A stretch of 64,000 bases of DNA, taken from NCBI GenBank assembly GCA_036852015.1, contig JAANDG010000097.1, positions 270,950 to 334,949 of the forward strand. The letters are read 5' to 3'. Source of the DNA: Pelodera strongyloides. Taxonomy: Eukaryota; Nematoda; Chromadorea; Rhabditida; Rhabditidae. How positions within the stretch are numbered: position 1 is the stretch's first letter; each line of letters begins with the position of its first letter. Shown piece after piece: positions 1 through 12,364 of this stretch. Below the pieces are notes generated by a model. The model did not search any database, was not told the DNA's origin, and worked only from the letters and a program-made list of their open reading frames with translations. The position numbers and the translations under genes are program-made.

Positions 1-164
1 CCGGTTTTTGAAACACATCGAGTACACTTGTATGCTTATGCAGCTTATGCGAATGAACATAAGCTAGAATAAAAAATCGAGCTAACTTCGAGCAACTTAG
101 CATACATACGCAAGAATTCAGTCATCCACGAAGCTTTTCAAAAAACGGCAGGTATTTCGCTTTA
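1..164. mobile_element. Inverted-repeat element, family A, left end cut by window edge
   Basis: The right terminus reads towards GGTATTTCGCTTTAAA and the first bases are the inner part of the left terminus (CCGGTTTTTGAAACACATCG). It is the same family as the copies at 7330, 18228, 28978, 33676, 37963, 42460, 50218 and 52818. It is non-coding and therefore MITE-like. The right TIR is diverged. Confidence 0.75.
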
Positions 165-3100
165 AAATCGAAAAGTACCATAACTCAGAGCCAAGATTTG
201 GCAGATGATACGTGGTCTAATAGAGATAGCTATGTATGACAATTAAAGACTGCAACCAGCAATATTAGAGTAGAAAAAATAAACAGATATTTGCTGCTTC
301 ACGAGCCTGGAGGCACCAACTATCATCATGTACATTCTCTATTTATCTCTTTCGCTACCTCATAGTCCTTTGTATTACAACTTCTACCTACACAAATCAA
401 GTGAAACAGAACGAATCAGGGGAACACAAGTTAACAACATAACGCAACAAACCAGCACAGCAATTTGTCTTTTTGTACTAATAGTTGACCTAATACTGTC
501 TTATATTACTTGTATATCCCTAGTTGAAATCCTACTTGCCAGTCTACATCTTTTATAATCAATTTCCGTTTTTACACAAAAGCGTTTTCGCGTTCGTTTA
601 TTGCCCAAAAATAATACTTTAATGGTCCAAGCCCTTTAGTAAAAAGCCCCGTAACTGAACTAATGACCCACGGCAGTGTACAAAAGATATGTTGGATTTT
701 CTCTCGTTTATCCCAACAACTTTTTTATTTTATTTTACTTACGACGTATGAGTTAGAAATGAAAGAACAAAATGAAGGTTAAAACTTAAAATTAAATTAA
801 ATTCAAATTCGAGCGACACTTAAAAAAATCGAAAAAATGGATAAATGTGACAAGAAGCATAAAAAGGGATCATAAAAAGGAAACTAGAAGATCTTACCAT
901 GTGCTAATTTTTCATACTAAACACACAAAATAAAGTTCGGTAGTGCTAAATCTGTATGAACTAAGAAATCGCAATGTAAACCTATCCATTTGGGGCTCAC
1001 CATAAATAAGTAAGTATAAATAACAACACCACTTACGCTGTCATTCTACCGTGGTCTGTGGGAATACAGTATACTGTAACAAGTATCGCGGGAAGTGATC
1101 TTTATCAATTAATTGGACAAAATTGAATCGCTTATAAAGGGTTTCCATCGACGTTTGGCAAAGGAAACTACGCTCATTTTCCTAAGAGAAGAGGCGCATG
1201 TGATTCTCTAGTTGAAAGATCAAACCGTGAACCAGAGCGCGATTTTTTAAAGATTATAACGCTTTCGCGCGCCAAATACGCCGCTGCAAAACATCATTTT
1301 TGAACTTTGTTCTCGCGACAAGGATGAATAAGTGATGCGGGAGGGGAGATCTCTGAATTAGACTTCCGAGATAGGAAACGATAGTGTTTTCTTTATTTCG
1401 GCGATACGGTAGGTTCCGCGTGCTATTGTCGTTGAATACTTTTCATGATTGCGTATGTTCGTACGCAGACACTCATTAGTACATCTGTACATCGAACCTC
1501 ACTATATTTTCCCGTTTTTAATATTTTCTCATTGTATTATTATATTATGTTCCATAGTTTCCCAGGGGGAGCAAGTAGTTTTAGTAGATGGAAGGTAAGT
1601 AAGTAAGGCTATCCCGGTCAAAGGTATGGTATGTAATTTATCTGGGGAAACTCCGCGGTTGCGCGGCGGTCTTATGGCGCAAAAAAGGTGGGCGGTGGTC
1701 ATATGGCGGTATCGCTGCGCGTCAATGAGTCAGGGTACCCAAAACGGATACGTGGCCAGTGCACCCCACGCCAGACGTTAGTTATTAAAATTGTCGGAAA
1801 GGATCGTACACAGAATTCCGTACAATAGGACATCAAGTATTAACCTGTCATAATTTATAATACACCCTAAACATGGTAAGGAAGAAGGTAAAAAGATAAG
1901 CGTAACGGTGTATCTGCTTATTAGACTCGTGATTGTTCTAAAAGTAGTTCATCAACATTGCTAACCTATGCAAGGACAGAACCAAATTTGAGTAATATCA
2001 TAAATCGTTCAATAAATAAGCGATGAATTTTGAAAAAAAAAAAAAACTAACTAACTTTTTTCCTCCTTTGAATATGTTTGTCACTGAATAATCGGTCATC
2101 GTTTGCTGTTATTCATATGAATAAATAATAGAAACTAATTAGAAAATAATAAACAGTAAAAGAAGATTATGATGATCAAGTCCCTCAAGCGGTCTATAAT
2201 GAAGAAAAACTAAAACTAATACAAATCAAATCGAAAATCACGAAACCTAAAAAAACATGTTTCGAATTTTTGACAAACACAAGAAGTACAGTAAATTATG
2301 AAGATGATTAGGACAATCAAATATATATTCACTTTCACAAAATGAGGTCATAAACTAAACTCCGATCATCTATGTCACTAAGCGTCTCTCTGTCAAAAGC
2401 TTCGTGCTAATCCGGTGCTAATCACCAGGTACTCAAGAGCTGTCAAAACTGAGGCTTGCACACTTTGTGCTCTACCGGTCCTCGATAGGTCCTAAGACTA
2501 TACGGCACACGTAATGATTGGGCAGCACACGAAAAGCTCAGGGCCGGCCCAGCTTTATGAAAAACACCCGGGCTGGCCCGGATCTAAACCAGGATGCGCC
2601 TCTGGTCTTTTTTTTTCATACATCACTCTATGTCGCATGTGTTGTTGTAGTCGTAGAACCCTATCACTTTTTCAAAAATGAACGTATATGATAGAGAAAG
2701 AGTGTGGGAAAAGAGGAGAGACGAGAGAATGTCCAGCTTGTCAATTGTGCATGCTGAAGAGGCAAAAGATCCCGTAGCGAGGAACAATTTATCTTCTAAT
2801 TATCACTCTGATTATATGTCCATCAAAAATGATAAGTTATGACTTCAGAGGCCATATTCGCCACTCAATTCCCCACTGGGAATTCCCCGTCTTTTTCTCT
2901 GCGTGTACCACATTAGAATTCTATTTTCTGTCCCCAGGGACTATTTCCCTGAGGGAACCGGAGTGGTGAATAGGGTCTCTCGAATGATGTTAAAATTCAA
3001 ACATTTTGCGGCGCCGAGTAGTTATCCAAGAAATAGTGGTGCCATTTTTTTTAGGATATACATACTTACTCTTGAGCAGTGTGATGTACCACCAATAATT

Positions 3101-6100
3101 TTTACGACGATCAAGTATCAACTTCACCTCGGTACTTCGTATGTCGCATCGGTGGCACAACTCTCACTTCTGTCCGTTCCGCCCATCTCACTGTCCACAG
3201 CTGTGGTCGTCGCCGAGCCGTAGCGACGGCTGAAACAAAACAAACGTTAGCAGTTTTACGTGTACTACAACAAGTTGAACTAGTAGAGTTGGAGTATGGT
3301 ATAATAATACATGCGCTGTAACAAATTGAGTTAACATGAGTATTTGAAATGAAGCATTTTTCGGAACTACAAGAAATCGCTTACAATTTGCTGTTTGGCA
3401 ATCTTATCTCACAATTCGTAACCCACTTCAACGAAATTTAGCGCCAATATCCTCACTACAGTTATATATAAAGTTGAAATTTGCTCCTAACCCAAAAACA
3501 GCTGATTCCTTTTCTATCCAGTATACGTCACAGCTTGTCAAAATAAGCAGGGTTTCTCTCACAAAAAATGATGGGAAAAAATGGCCACTCGGACACATAT
3601 TAGCTTTACGATTTCGCTAAAATAAATAAACAAATAAAGGCTAACTGTCGTCGGCTCTCTTTGGCATAATATACACTAGCTGACTGGTCAAGTTCCAAAG
3701 TCGACACTTATTGTTAGAGGCGCAGTTTTATTCATTATTAATAGTATCATAATGGTAAGGTAAAAGCACCCAGACCAAAAACAAACAGGACGCACCTGAT
3801 TTGAACTGGAGCTTCTACGAGGAGTAAAAGTTACTAATTCCGTTTTTTCATGCTTTTCTTATAAAAGTCAAAAAAGGGATAAAATCGCACATCCATTGTA
3901 GACATTGTAGATTTGTAGATCTTAGATTTCACTATAAATATACCAGTCTACAATCTGTAACTGTTACTATAAATTACGAAACTTTTAACAAAAAAACGAT
4001 TTTAACAGACAGTCGCTTAGGCAAACATTGTACAAAAAGGCTAATACTGTTCCTATTGCTGAAATCTAACAGCTGATGGCGTTTTTGTGACCCTTTTTGC
4101 ATAGACCCAAAGCGTCAAAATGTATCAATCATGGCCAAATGGCCAATCGTTAATCAAAAGGACCAGAATAAATGTAAATTACTGTAACGGCCCCAAAGAA
4201 AATAATACAGAAAAACGTGTTGGACCACCCAGGAAGTTGATTAATCACTAGATATCTACAGGAGGATCTTGGCCCACAAATATATACTTACAATTTACTG
4301 TTTGGGGATCTTATGTATTTTATTTTCAGGAAATTGTTATAAAAGGTTACAGAAATGATGTTTTATTACAGGCATTTAAATTTAAAATATATGAATTAAA
4401 ACGCGTACTTTATATTGCTTTTAAATTAAAAATACACACAATAATTTTTTTAATCAAAATGCTTTGAGAGTATACATTAAGTATCAGATTAGGGAGGTGT
4501 CGAAATTCTGAAAAAAATTCAGATCAGAAGAAAGAGGGCAAATATACTATAGAATGCGATTAGGGAGGTGTCGAAATTCTGAAAAAAATTCAGATCAGAA
4601 GAAAGAGGGCAAATATACTATAGAATGCGAACACCACGGAGCCTTAGGGCCTGTCCAAACTGTCAAAGTTGAAACACGACGCTTCTCTTATTTTATGTTA
4701 TTTTATAGTTATTTAGTATTAGTAGTAGCCCATAGTGTTATAATTGTAACATTATCATGCAAATGTTGAAGAACTATCTCAGGTTATTTATGTAAAATGT
4801 TAAAGGAGTAATTCTGAATTTTCCTGTGGAAAAACTACAGAATCAAATGCATACGTTGTAAGTCATTCAAGGCTCGCTTAGACGGCTTCAAGGTACAGTT
4901 ATATTATGAAATCAATTTTTTATCAATTAATTATAAATATCGATTTATTTTTCTCAGACACCGTCAAGCTTTCCCCAAGCTGAAGGAATCACTAAGGGAG
5001 CAGACACAAACAAAGAGCTAGAATAGAACAACTTATCTTATGAGTGTTTGTCACGCTTTAAAGCTAGAAGCATCGAGTCAGCGTCTTATTAAACACATAA
5101 TATTAATGTAAGTAGCAATTGATATTATTTGCAGCATGAGAGTCTAACACCATCTATGTAACAATGCGCTCCAAACCAAAAGAAAAAGGTTATATACTTT
5201 TCTTCAAGAAGTTAAGCGCAATATCAATATGAATTTTATTTATAGAATATCAAATTTACATATGTTTGTGTCAAGCTAATACCAATCGATTAAGCTGTGG
5301 TTGGTATTACGTATTACAATATGGCAAATCAAAACATTTACGGCTTATTAAACTGAGAGTCAGAGCCGAGAATCACAGTGAGCAAAGCATAACTTGAGGT
5401 TATTTGAATAACATAAGGAAGAAGCGTTTTTATTTTACTAACCTTCACTAATATCTACTGCGAGACGATAAAGAATACGTAATATTATATAGATAAAGTC
5501 AGTGCTAAAAGATAATGCTGAACGCGCACATACACATATAGGCTTATTAGTTACAAACTTTGGGGCATATTTTTTCACAAACCATTGTTAGCAACGTCAA
5601 CTTTTTGAACTCTATGTTTAGCCAGGATTGAAACACAATGCTTTTTTTCTATTTGATAGGTACACAACTAAAGGCTAAAGGACATACTTATCTTCTAGTG
5701 GGCAAAATAATAATGAGAAACGTTGTTACAATGGTGTGGGTCCAACCTCCCAGTGTGCGCCCCGGGGGGATGCGTTTTTGAGGGTGTAGCACGCGCGCGG
5801 GAGAACTGGGGATATCCAGGGAGAGAAAGAGCCTCTCGAAAGGTGTCGTTTAGAATAGAGCGGAGCGCACTCAAGCGCGCCCCGAATACCGTAGTTGTGG
5901 GGCCCAAAGGGGGCCCAAGGGGGTTTCACTATTAGATCTATTGTGTAAATCAGGGCAATTGTTACATCGCGTTACAAACACGGAGTTTAGTCTTATATTC
6001 GGCTAGAATAAGTCCATCTACGGTTCAAATAAACGTGATAGTTTTGAGAAACTAATAGAAAGAATTATAAATTGAGATTTTGAATCTTTGTCATCATCAG

Positions 6101-7329
6101 ACAATCGGACATATTTCTTGGTTGCGTATACAATTTTATAAGTCCAAGTGCTGCTCCTACGTAATCTTTTTTCTTTTCAGCTTTTTTCTCAAGCAAGGTT
6201 TATGTGTTTGCATTCTAACCATAGGATTAGATTTTTTAAAGAACTCTCAGTTTCTTACCTCTTTTTGTGCACTTTATTTCCTTTGTTTGGATATAAGGAA
6301 TAGGTTGGATTCTTGTAATACCATCCGGTGCCGAAGGAGCGACGTCGCTGTACCGTCATTGGAAATGACTAAAATACGGAAATATTTTTTTTATAAAAAT
6401 TTTATCATAAAATGAATATAAAATATAATAATGATAATTATCGAAAGAGAAATAGTATTCATTAGTGAAAAATATGACTCTTCATAGTAGAAGACTTCAG
6501 TTCTTTGAAAATCATTTAGATGCAATATATGGAAAATTGATAAGCATCCTTATGATTAGAAGGTGTTGTAGAGAGATAAACATTGTGGAAACTCGGACTT
6601 TGTGCGGCGAGAAACTTGTGCGAAAATATCGCGCGTGCATGGCACATTCTGGGCGAGCAACTGGTGCGGTGAGAGATAGACACATCTACACGCAAATTAC
6701 TTTCTAAACTTGTTCATCTAATGTGCTCTAAGCCCAGCATAGCGCCCATGATATTTCAATGTTTCAATTGTCCAGTATCAAGTGCCGTATACGTATACCA
6801 CGATGACCTCGATGACCTCTTTTTTCTCGTACCCTCAAGTCATACAAACAATCTATCAATAATACTAGTTAGATCAGAATATTATCCCGCATGTTGTAAT
6901 CATTTAGTTATATTTCCATTTCGGCTTTATTTCCTTTATTTGGATTGTTATGTTCTTCTTCACAGTCCTTATTTGATTAACAAAACACAGATGCAAACGT
7001 TTTAATCAACATTTTCGAAATCTCTGGGCATTCGGTGACATAGGAAAGCTTGTATCTTCTGCAATCAAAAACCAGACTTGACCAGATTTGTGTGTTTTCG
7101 CGGTGTGTTTGTATGCGTTGATGAGAGCGGCTTGAGGGTACAGGGCAGACAAGAAAAGATGAATAATTAATGAATCAACAAGGTATGCTCCAGAAAATTA
7201 GAAGAATATATAAATGCCATAGAAATACAACATAGCATTTAGACAATTTTCATATTCGTCTAAACATATTTAGCGATAAGTTGGATCCTATGTTCTCATA
7301 GAAATAAAATATGTCTCATTGTTTTGGGT
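165..7329. other. AT-rich gene-poor stretch
   Basis: I see no exon chain with matching phases on either strand. Open frames here are short, lack splice context and have no recognisable domain. A GC-richer patch at about 5740-5930 has overlapping open frames on both strands, as expected from base composition rather than coding. An imperfect inverted repeat (CGCCACTC near 2863 and GAGTGGTG near 2961) may be a small non-autonomous element. One tandem duplication (4487-4629) is listed separately. Confidence 0.55.
4487..4629. repeat. Perfect-looking tandem duplication, period 71 bp
   Basis: The block beginning GATTAGGGAGGTGTCGAAAT at 4487 is repeated head to tail at 4558. The two units look identical by eye, which suggests a recent duplication or an assembly artefact. 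Confidence 0.9.
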
Positions 7330-7497
7330 AAAGCGAAATACCGGCCGGTTTTGAAATCGTGGACAACTGAATTTTTGCGAATTTATGTTGTACTCCAATT
7401 TAGCTCAATTTTTTATCCTAATTTATGTTAATTTGTGTTTGCATAAGAATGCTGGTGTACTCGATGTGTTTCAAAACCGGCCGGTATTTCGCTTTAA
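7330..7497. mobile_element. Inverted-repeat element, family A, complete
   Basis: Starts AAAGCGAAATACCGGCCGG and ends CCGGCCGGTATTTCGCTTT. The ~168 bp element has an AT-rich interior and no ORF. Inner subterminal bases differ from the copies at 42460 and 28978, so at least two subfamilies exist: an 'AATTTAGCTC' type and an 'AGACCCCAATTAGACC' type. Confidence 0.9.
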
Positions 7498-7607
7498 AGG
7501 ATTAACTTATAGGCACACAGGACACAGTAACAATAAAGTATTACAGTCCAATCATAGTGAGTAACTTTCATGGTCAATATAATCAATTACATATAATATT
7601 CACCAAC

Positions 7608-7748
7608 CCAGTACGGTAACTCAAATTGCCAGTGTAGTATCCTTCTGTGTCCGTCCTTCACAATATCAACTTTGGCTTTAGCTTGAGGAGTTTGGCTACC
7701 AGGTTCACGCTCCGAGTGATAATAATAAGGACGGGTGTTATCGGCCAT
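7608..7748 (-). CDS. Possible first exon of an unrecognised gene
   Basis: The minus strand encodes 47 codons from an ATG (7748-7746) in the context TTAACATGG to a GT donor, TACTGG|GTTGGT, at 7608/7607. The peptide begins MADNTRPYYYHSEREPG and ends QFELPYW. It is hydrophilic and Tyr/His-rich at the start, with no domain I recognise. No AG acceptor precedes the ATG for some distance, which fits an initial exon. I could not find the next exon, and the family A element at 7330-7497 lies just downstream. It may be a chance open frame. Confidence 0.25.
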
Positions 7749-8119
7749 GTTAATATTTGTATATGAACATCGTTTAGTGATAATGTAGATCAATAAATAA
7801 GTATAACGTTTTGTCGATCAAAGCGACGAATAGAAATTAGAGGTTATTCAGTTGACTTTTAGAATTATTAGCTTATTAGATCTCATTCGCTAATTTCGTA
7901 GCAGGTTTCATAAACACTAATATAAAAGTGTTCGTAATAGTTTTATGTTGTTGTTCAAAAGAGATAACCAGTACGAATAACAATATTTCAGTGGGAGTAG
8001 TAAAATAAATAACTACTTCGTGGAAAAATACTTCGTGGACTATTGAATATCGATCGATTGATCAGGTAATTAGGCAATTAGGCTGATTAAAATAAGTCGG
8101 AGAGGGTCTAATTATTCAA

Positions 8120-8244
8120 TTAGCACGCTAATGTGGCTGCCGCTTCCGGTATTCCGGTCACATTGAAATCTTCTTTTGGCGGACCACCCTCAAAAGTCGG
8201 GCAAACAAGATTAAATATGAGAGAAAGTGTGGGTCCAATCCAAT
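8120..8244 (-). CDS. Possible terminal exon, unrecognised
   Basis: On the minus strand an AG acceptor (CATAG|ATTGG) is followed by an open frame to TAA at 8122-8120. It is 125 nt: 2 nt of phase plus 40 codons and the stop. The peptide includes WIGPTLSLIFNLVC and then CPTFEGGPPKEDFNVTG. It could be the 3' end of the gene whose signal peptide is at 9776-9832, but no connecting exons were found. The plus strand also has an open frame here, so the strand is uncertain. Confidence 0.2.
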
Positions 8245-8272
8245 CTATGCACTTCCAATTAGGACAATTTGA

Positions 8273-8373
8273 ATTGATAAACAATTATATAGTTATTAGA
8301 CAATATTATGTGAAAACATCAAAATTGATAAGCAATTATATAGTTATTAGACAATATTATGTGAATACTTCCA
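8273..8373. repeat. Tandem duplication, period 51 bp
   Basis: ATTGATAAACAATTATATAG (8273) recurs as ATTGATAAGCAATTATATAG (8324). Both are followed by TTATTAGACAATATTATGTG. The two units are nearly identical. Confidence 0.85.
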
Positions 8374-8895
8374 TCAATATTTTGACAACTTTCAATACGC
8401 AGCTCCAAAATTAGTATTTCAATAAACAGCGTAGGCCAATCTCGGTGGTGAAGTAACTTTTAGCACACATGTATGTACTATGCGTTGATTTCTACGGTAA
8501 TGTTACACTACTTGTTACTGTTAAAGGGTCGGCACTGTAAATTTCAGTCATATTTAGCGGCGGCAGCAGGAGGGATTGCGGGTATTGTCAAATAATAAAA
8601 GTTTCAAAGTAGATTCTAGTTTCACGATTCACAAAAAAAAACCTTATTGACACGAAGAACAGATCTTGCAAATAAACGGATTTATCTCTGACCCTTCCCG
8701 TTTGTGAACGAAATAAGAGACGCATCACGTTACACACTACACCGCAATCCTATGTTCGTTTTGGTTGTTTTGACTGGATTGGATAGGTTTTTGATGCCAA
8801 CGCTTCTACTTTTTGCGCTTCTACCTTTCTTACTGGAAAGTCCGGTCCTATGAGTTTCTGCAGGATGAATATATTGGTTCAAAGTTGGGTGAATT

Positions 8896-9191
8896 AAAGG
8901 GACAGGCCCACGAGAAAACGTGTTTCCTCAATTTACTTGCACATTGGAAACATTTTGTTATAATGGTAGGAATGTTCTTCATTCGTTTAACAATTATTAT
9001 GTAGGGGATGAGATCCGTAAAAACATATTTTAACCTTCCTGTCTACGGTACCCGGCTGAACTGTTTGCCGTGGAATATCTCTGCGAGTTCTGGTGTAAAG
9101 AAATGCGGTTTTCACAGTAATATTTCTGTAATTCCGGACATTCTGTGCAAGTAAATTGAGGAACACTTTTTTCTCGTGGGCATGTCCCTTT
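8896..9191. mobile_element. Inverted-repeat element, family B, complete copy
   Basis: Termini are complementary. The left starts AAAGGGACAGGCCCACGAG and reaches TTTACTTGCAC; the right has GTGCAAGTAAATTGAGGAAC and ends GTGGGCATGTCCCTTT. The ~296 bp element has no ORF. A second, rearranged copy lies at 46312-46601. The block 8943-9034 is inverted between the two copies. Confidence 0.8.
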
Positions 9192-9775
9192 ATGTCAAAG
9201 AAGTTGCTGAATCAGAACAAAACATGTGTATGTAGTGGTAAAAGCCATATAATTACTTTACTTGCGTATTATGTTCTCTTAGGTTTATCGGAAGCATAAA
9301 AACGGATATGCACTACAGCAAAAATTTAAAATTACAGAATAACTTCGGAAATGTAATATAGTTTAAACCCATGCAGGGCTCCAAACTGGCTAGGGGATGC
9401 GTGTTGACCCGTCAAACTCCTTTCTTTAGCGGAATAGATCGCTTCCTCTTCTTTCAAGAGATTTGTTTGTATTCGAACGGCCTTTTCACTCCTAATTTTC
9501 TATCAAACTCGAAGGAAACTCACGAGCTGCTTATAAGTCTTCCGATATCTTTTCTAGCACTTTCTTATCTTAGAAAAGTATAATTGCTGGAAATTAATGT
9601 GTTAGCATTTGTAGTAGAAAAACCAAAGCCGTTTTGGACATATATCATAGAGATGTAATTGTCAATTTCTCAATAATTAAAATCATAAAGGAAAGGAAGG
9701 TATGCAGAAAAAACCACATCCATATAAAATCACAATAGAAAAATTCAAAAATTCACTATTGCCAGTATCACTCAC

Positions 9776-9832
9776 CGTAAGAACCGCATGGATAAGCTTT
9801 GCAAATAGCAGTGCAAGTATTACGACGAGCAT
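9776..9832 (-). CDS. Signal-peptide first exon of a putative secreted protein
   Basis: The minus strand reads MLVVILALLFAKLIHAVLT from an ATG at 9832 to a clean donor (ACG|GTGAGT), phase 0. The hydrophobic core with a short polar end is typical of a secretory signal peptide. The following exons were not identified; the exon at 8120-8244 is one candidate. The gene identity is unknown. Confidence 0.35.
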
Positions 9833-10473
9833 AGTGTAAGTGTCAAATAAGTTACGTTGGTTTAATATTTACAAAGGCAGGTGTAGCAAATTCGCGTGTG
9901 CTAACTGCGTAGGAGGTGTCTACGAATGTCTATAAGAAGCGAGGAATATTTTGCATGTTGCACAAATTAAAAGCCCCTACGGCTGCAAAAGAGCATTAGC
10001 AATTTGACGTGAGAATTTTTTGAAGGCGACCAACGGATTACCTGAGTGTAGGCGGATGGAGCTTAGACATTTATTTCTGATAAATAAAGATTTTGCGGGT
10101 TGCGGGAGAAGTAAAGGAATATTATTATTTCCGTAGGAAAAGTGATAATATGGTAAATACTACAGAGACATAGAGTAGCGTTCACTGCTGAAAAGCGGCT
10201 TCTTAAAATCAGGAGTGCGAACTTTAGCTTATAAATGAGGTTAGAATGTTGAGGTTAAGGCATCAGAAGGACTACATACTAATTCATACAACAATGACAA
10301 ATACTATAAACATGGAAGTTCAAATGATCAGTATTGTAAATCAAAGCATGTATACAAAAAGATAAGTATGAAACACCAACCCGATCAAAATTTGGTGGAA
10401 ATATATCTGGATAGTGACCATAGTGGTCTTCATAAGTTCGCATGTTGCCGGAAATATCGCTGTTGCTTTTCAA

Positions 10474-11881
10474 TAGAGTGATTCTTCAATAGAATATGGC
10501 GACTAGACTGTGCTTAGCTTTTTGCCACGCGGAACGTGTGTATCACCACGATATGTACATGTTTTTTTTTGGTTTGTGCAAGGTGCGGAAACGTTGCGGA
10601 AAGCCGCGCGCAAAAAAACTCGAAGATTACGTATTCCGCGCGCCTGAGAGCGGGTCCATGTATCAAGTGCGCGATAGAGAGCGCTTATTCGCGCCACTCG
10701 CAATAGGTGTTTTACATATAGAAGATTAGCACTTTTTTATAGATAAACGAATAGTGTGGCACAGTCGGAATGGGACATTTTGCTTTAGAAAGAACAGAAA
10801 GGAAGGAGGTAATACAATGAACCTAGTTCAGCATTTGCCTAAAAAAGTATATTTACACTAATAATCATTCTCAAAAAGTTCAAAAGCAGATGAGGAGGAA
10901 AGTTGCATGCATACAGGTAACAACAATTTCTTTGCAGGTTAGCGTATGTCTTAGCGCATCTTGCCCGAAGTTGTCTGCCTGCACTTACATAGTCGGATGA
11001 TAAAAAAACTCTCATGTAACACAAGAAGTTAACGTATTATGTTCCATAGCCATTTATGCGCCATCATGTCGCGATTGCTTGACATTGGCACATTAAAATG
11101 TCCAAATAAACGTTTTGCATTACTCCGTGGAGTTAAACTTTAAAAAAAAATTAAATCACAAGCTTCTTTGAAGATGTTGAAAATAACAATCGTTTATCAT
11201 ATACTTGTGATCGCATAGAGTCGGACGATAAAAAAAAGAAACATTTGAATACTTAACAGTACTAAAAGGTGTCTGTAAAGTGACTGAAGTCAGCTTGTGT
11301 GCAATGTTGTGTTGCGTAGTATAATTCGTCCGCCTACCGTAATCTTCCCACTAATCCTGTGTTCCCTTCTGTGTAAATTGGTCAGGCTGATGTCCCCGAG
11401 GCTGCACCCCTACTAATTAGGACAGCAAATATACAATAGAAGCTGAAGCAAACCTTTTCCTTCTAATGGGCTGAACCTGATCTTTGTGCTCAAAAATAGT
11501 TACGAATAGTTATTATCTACCTAACCATAGGGCCATTAACTTTAGAACTAGATCGTAATTTTGATAACAAAACACCAGGGAGCTTTATGCATCAGGAAAA
11601 AGATGAAGAATTTCAGATTGGACCCCTTAAAAGTAAAAAGGCTGAAAGTGGAGGTGAAGAACACAAGGCAGGGGACAGCTAGTCAAGTATTTTCATATAT
11701 ATAAAGTTTCGTTACCAAGGAAAGAACTGTGATCAGAAATAGATCGGGAATGGTGCACTCACTACGGTATGAATGGAAGCATTGTAGACAGAAGAGTGAA
11801 AACACTACCGGGTGAATTCACTTCGAAACAAATACCTTCCAAGACAATAGAGACTATTGAGAAGTGCGATCAGAGAAGAGG

Positions 11882-11886
<5 letters not shown>
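10474..11886. other. Intergenic or intronic stretch with no supported gene
   Basis: No exon with convincing borders was found. The minus-strand open frame 10384-10463 (KSNSDISGNMRTYEDHYGHY...) could be a cytoplasmic-tail exon of the membrane-protein candidate at 12.4-15.1 kb, but its phase does not join the exon at 12365-12533. Confidence 0.35.
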
Positions 11887-11928
<42 letters not shown>

Positions 11929-11941
11929 CAGACAGACAGAC

Positions 11942-11994
<53 letters not shown>
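11887..11994. repeat. (GA)n/(GACA)n microsatellite
   Basis: About 108 bp of AGAG interrupted by a GACAGACA block at about 11921-11947. It produces spurious Arg/Glu and Ser/Leu open frames on the two strands. Confidence 0.97.
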
Positions 11995-11996
<2 letters not shown>

Positions 11997-12364
11997 AAGA
12001 TATAAACAGAGTACAGAGGAGTCAGAGATAGAGCTTAGAAAGAGTTTTATGGATATGTGTAGAAACCAACGTACTAACTGCAATTTTTCATACAAACAAA
12101 AAAACATGTGTAAACAAGGATAAATAGTTTATTCAGTTTGCTGCGTGTGTTATTCATTGGGATTACTTCATTGCATGCATCTTGGCGAATACCTAAATGT
12201 TGTATCTATTACCTACTGGGCAAACGTCCGTATTCATCGCGGTTTACCATTTTGCTACACTCTTTTTTTTTCAATTCAATCATAGTTCTTTTATGCAGAA
12301 ATACTCTCGATTGAAAAATTATGATTATGATAGCTGAACTTTGCATGTATGTCGCTGATCATAC

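Noticed and set aside
2903..3223. 106-codon plus-strand frame
   Set aside because: It begins at a non-ATG codon in AT-rich DNA, with no domain or splice signals.
11769..12107. Open frames of Arg-Glu and Ser-Leu repeats
   Set aside because: Pure translation of the (GA)n microsatellite.
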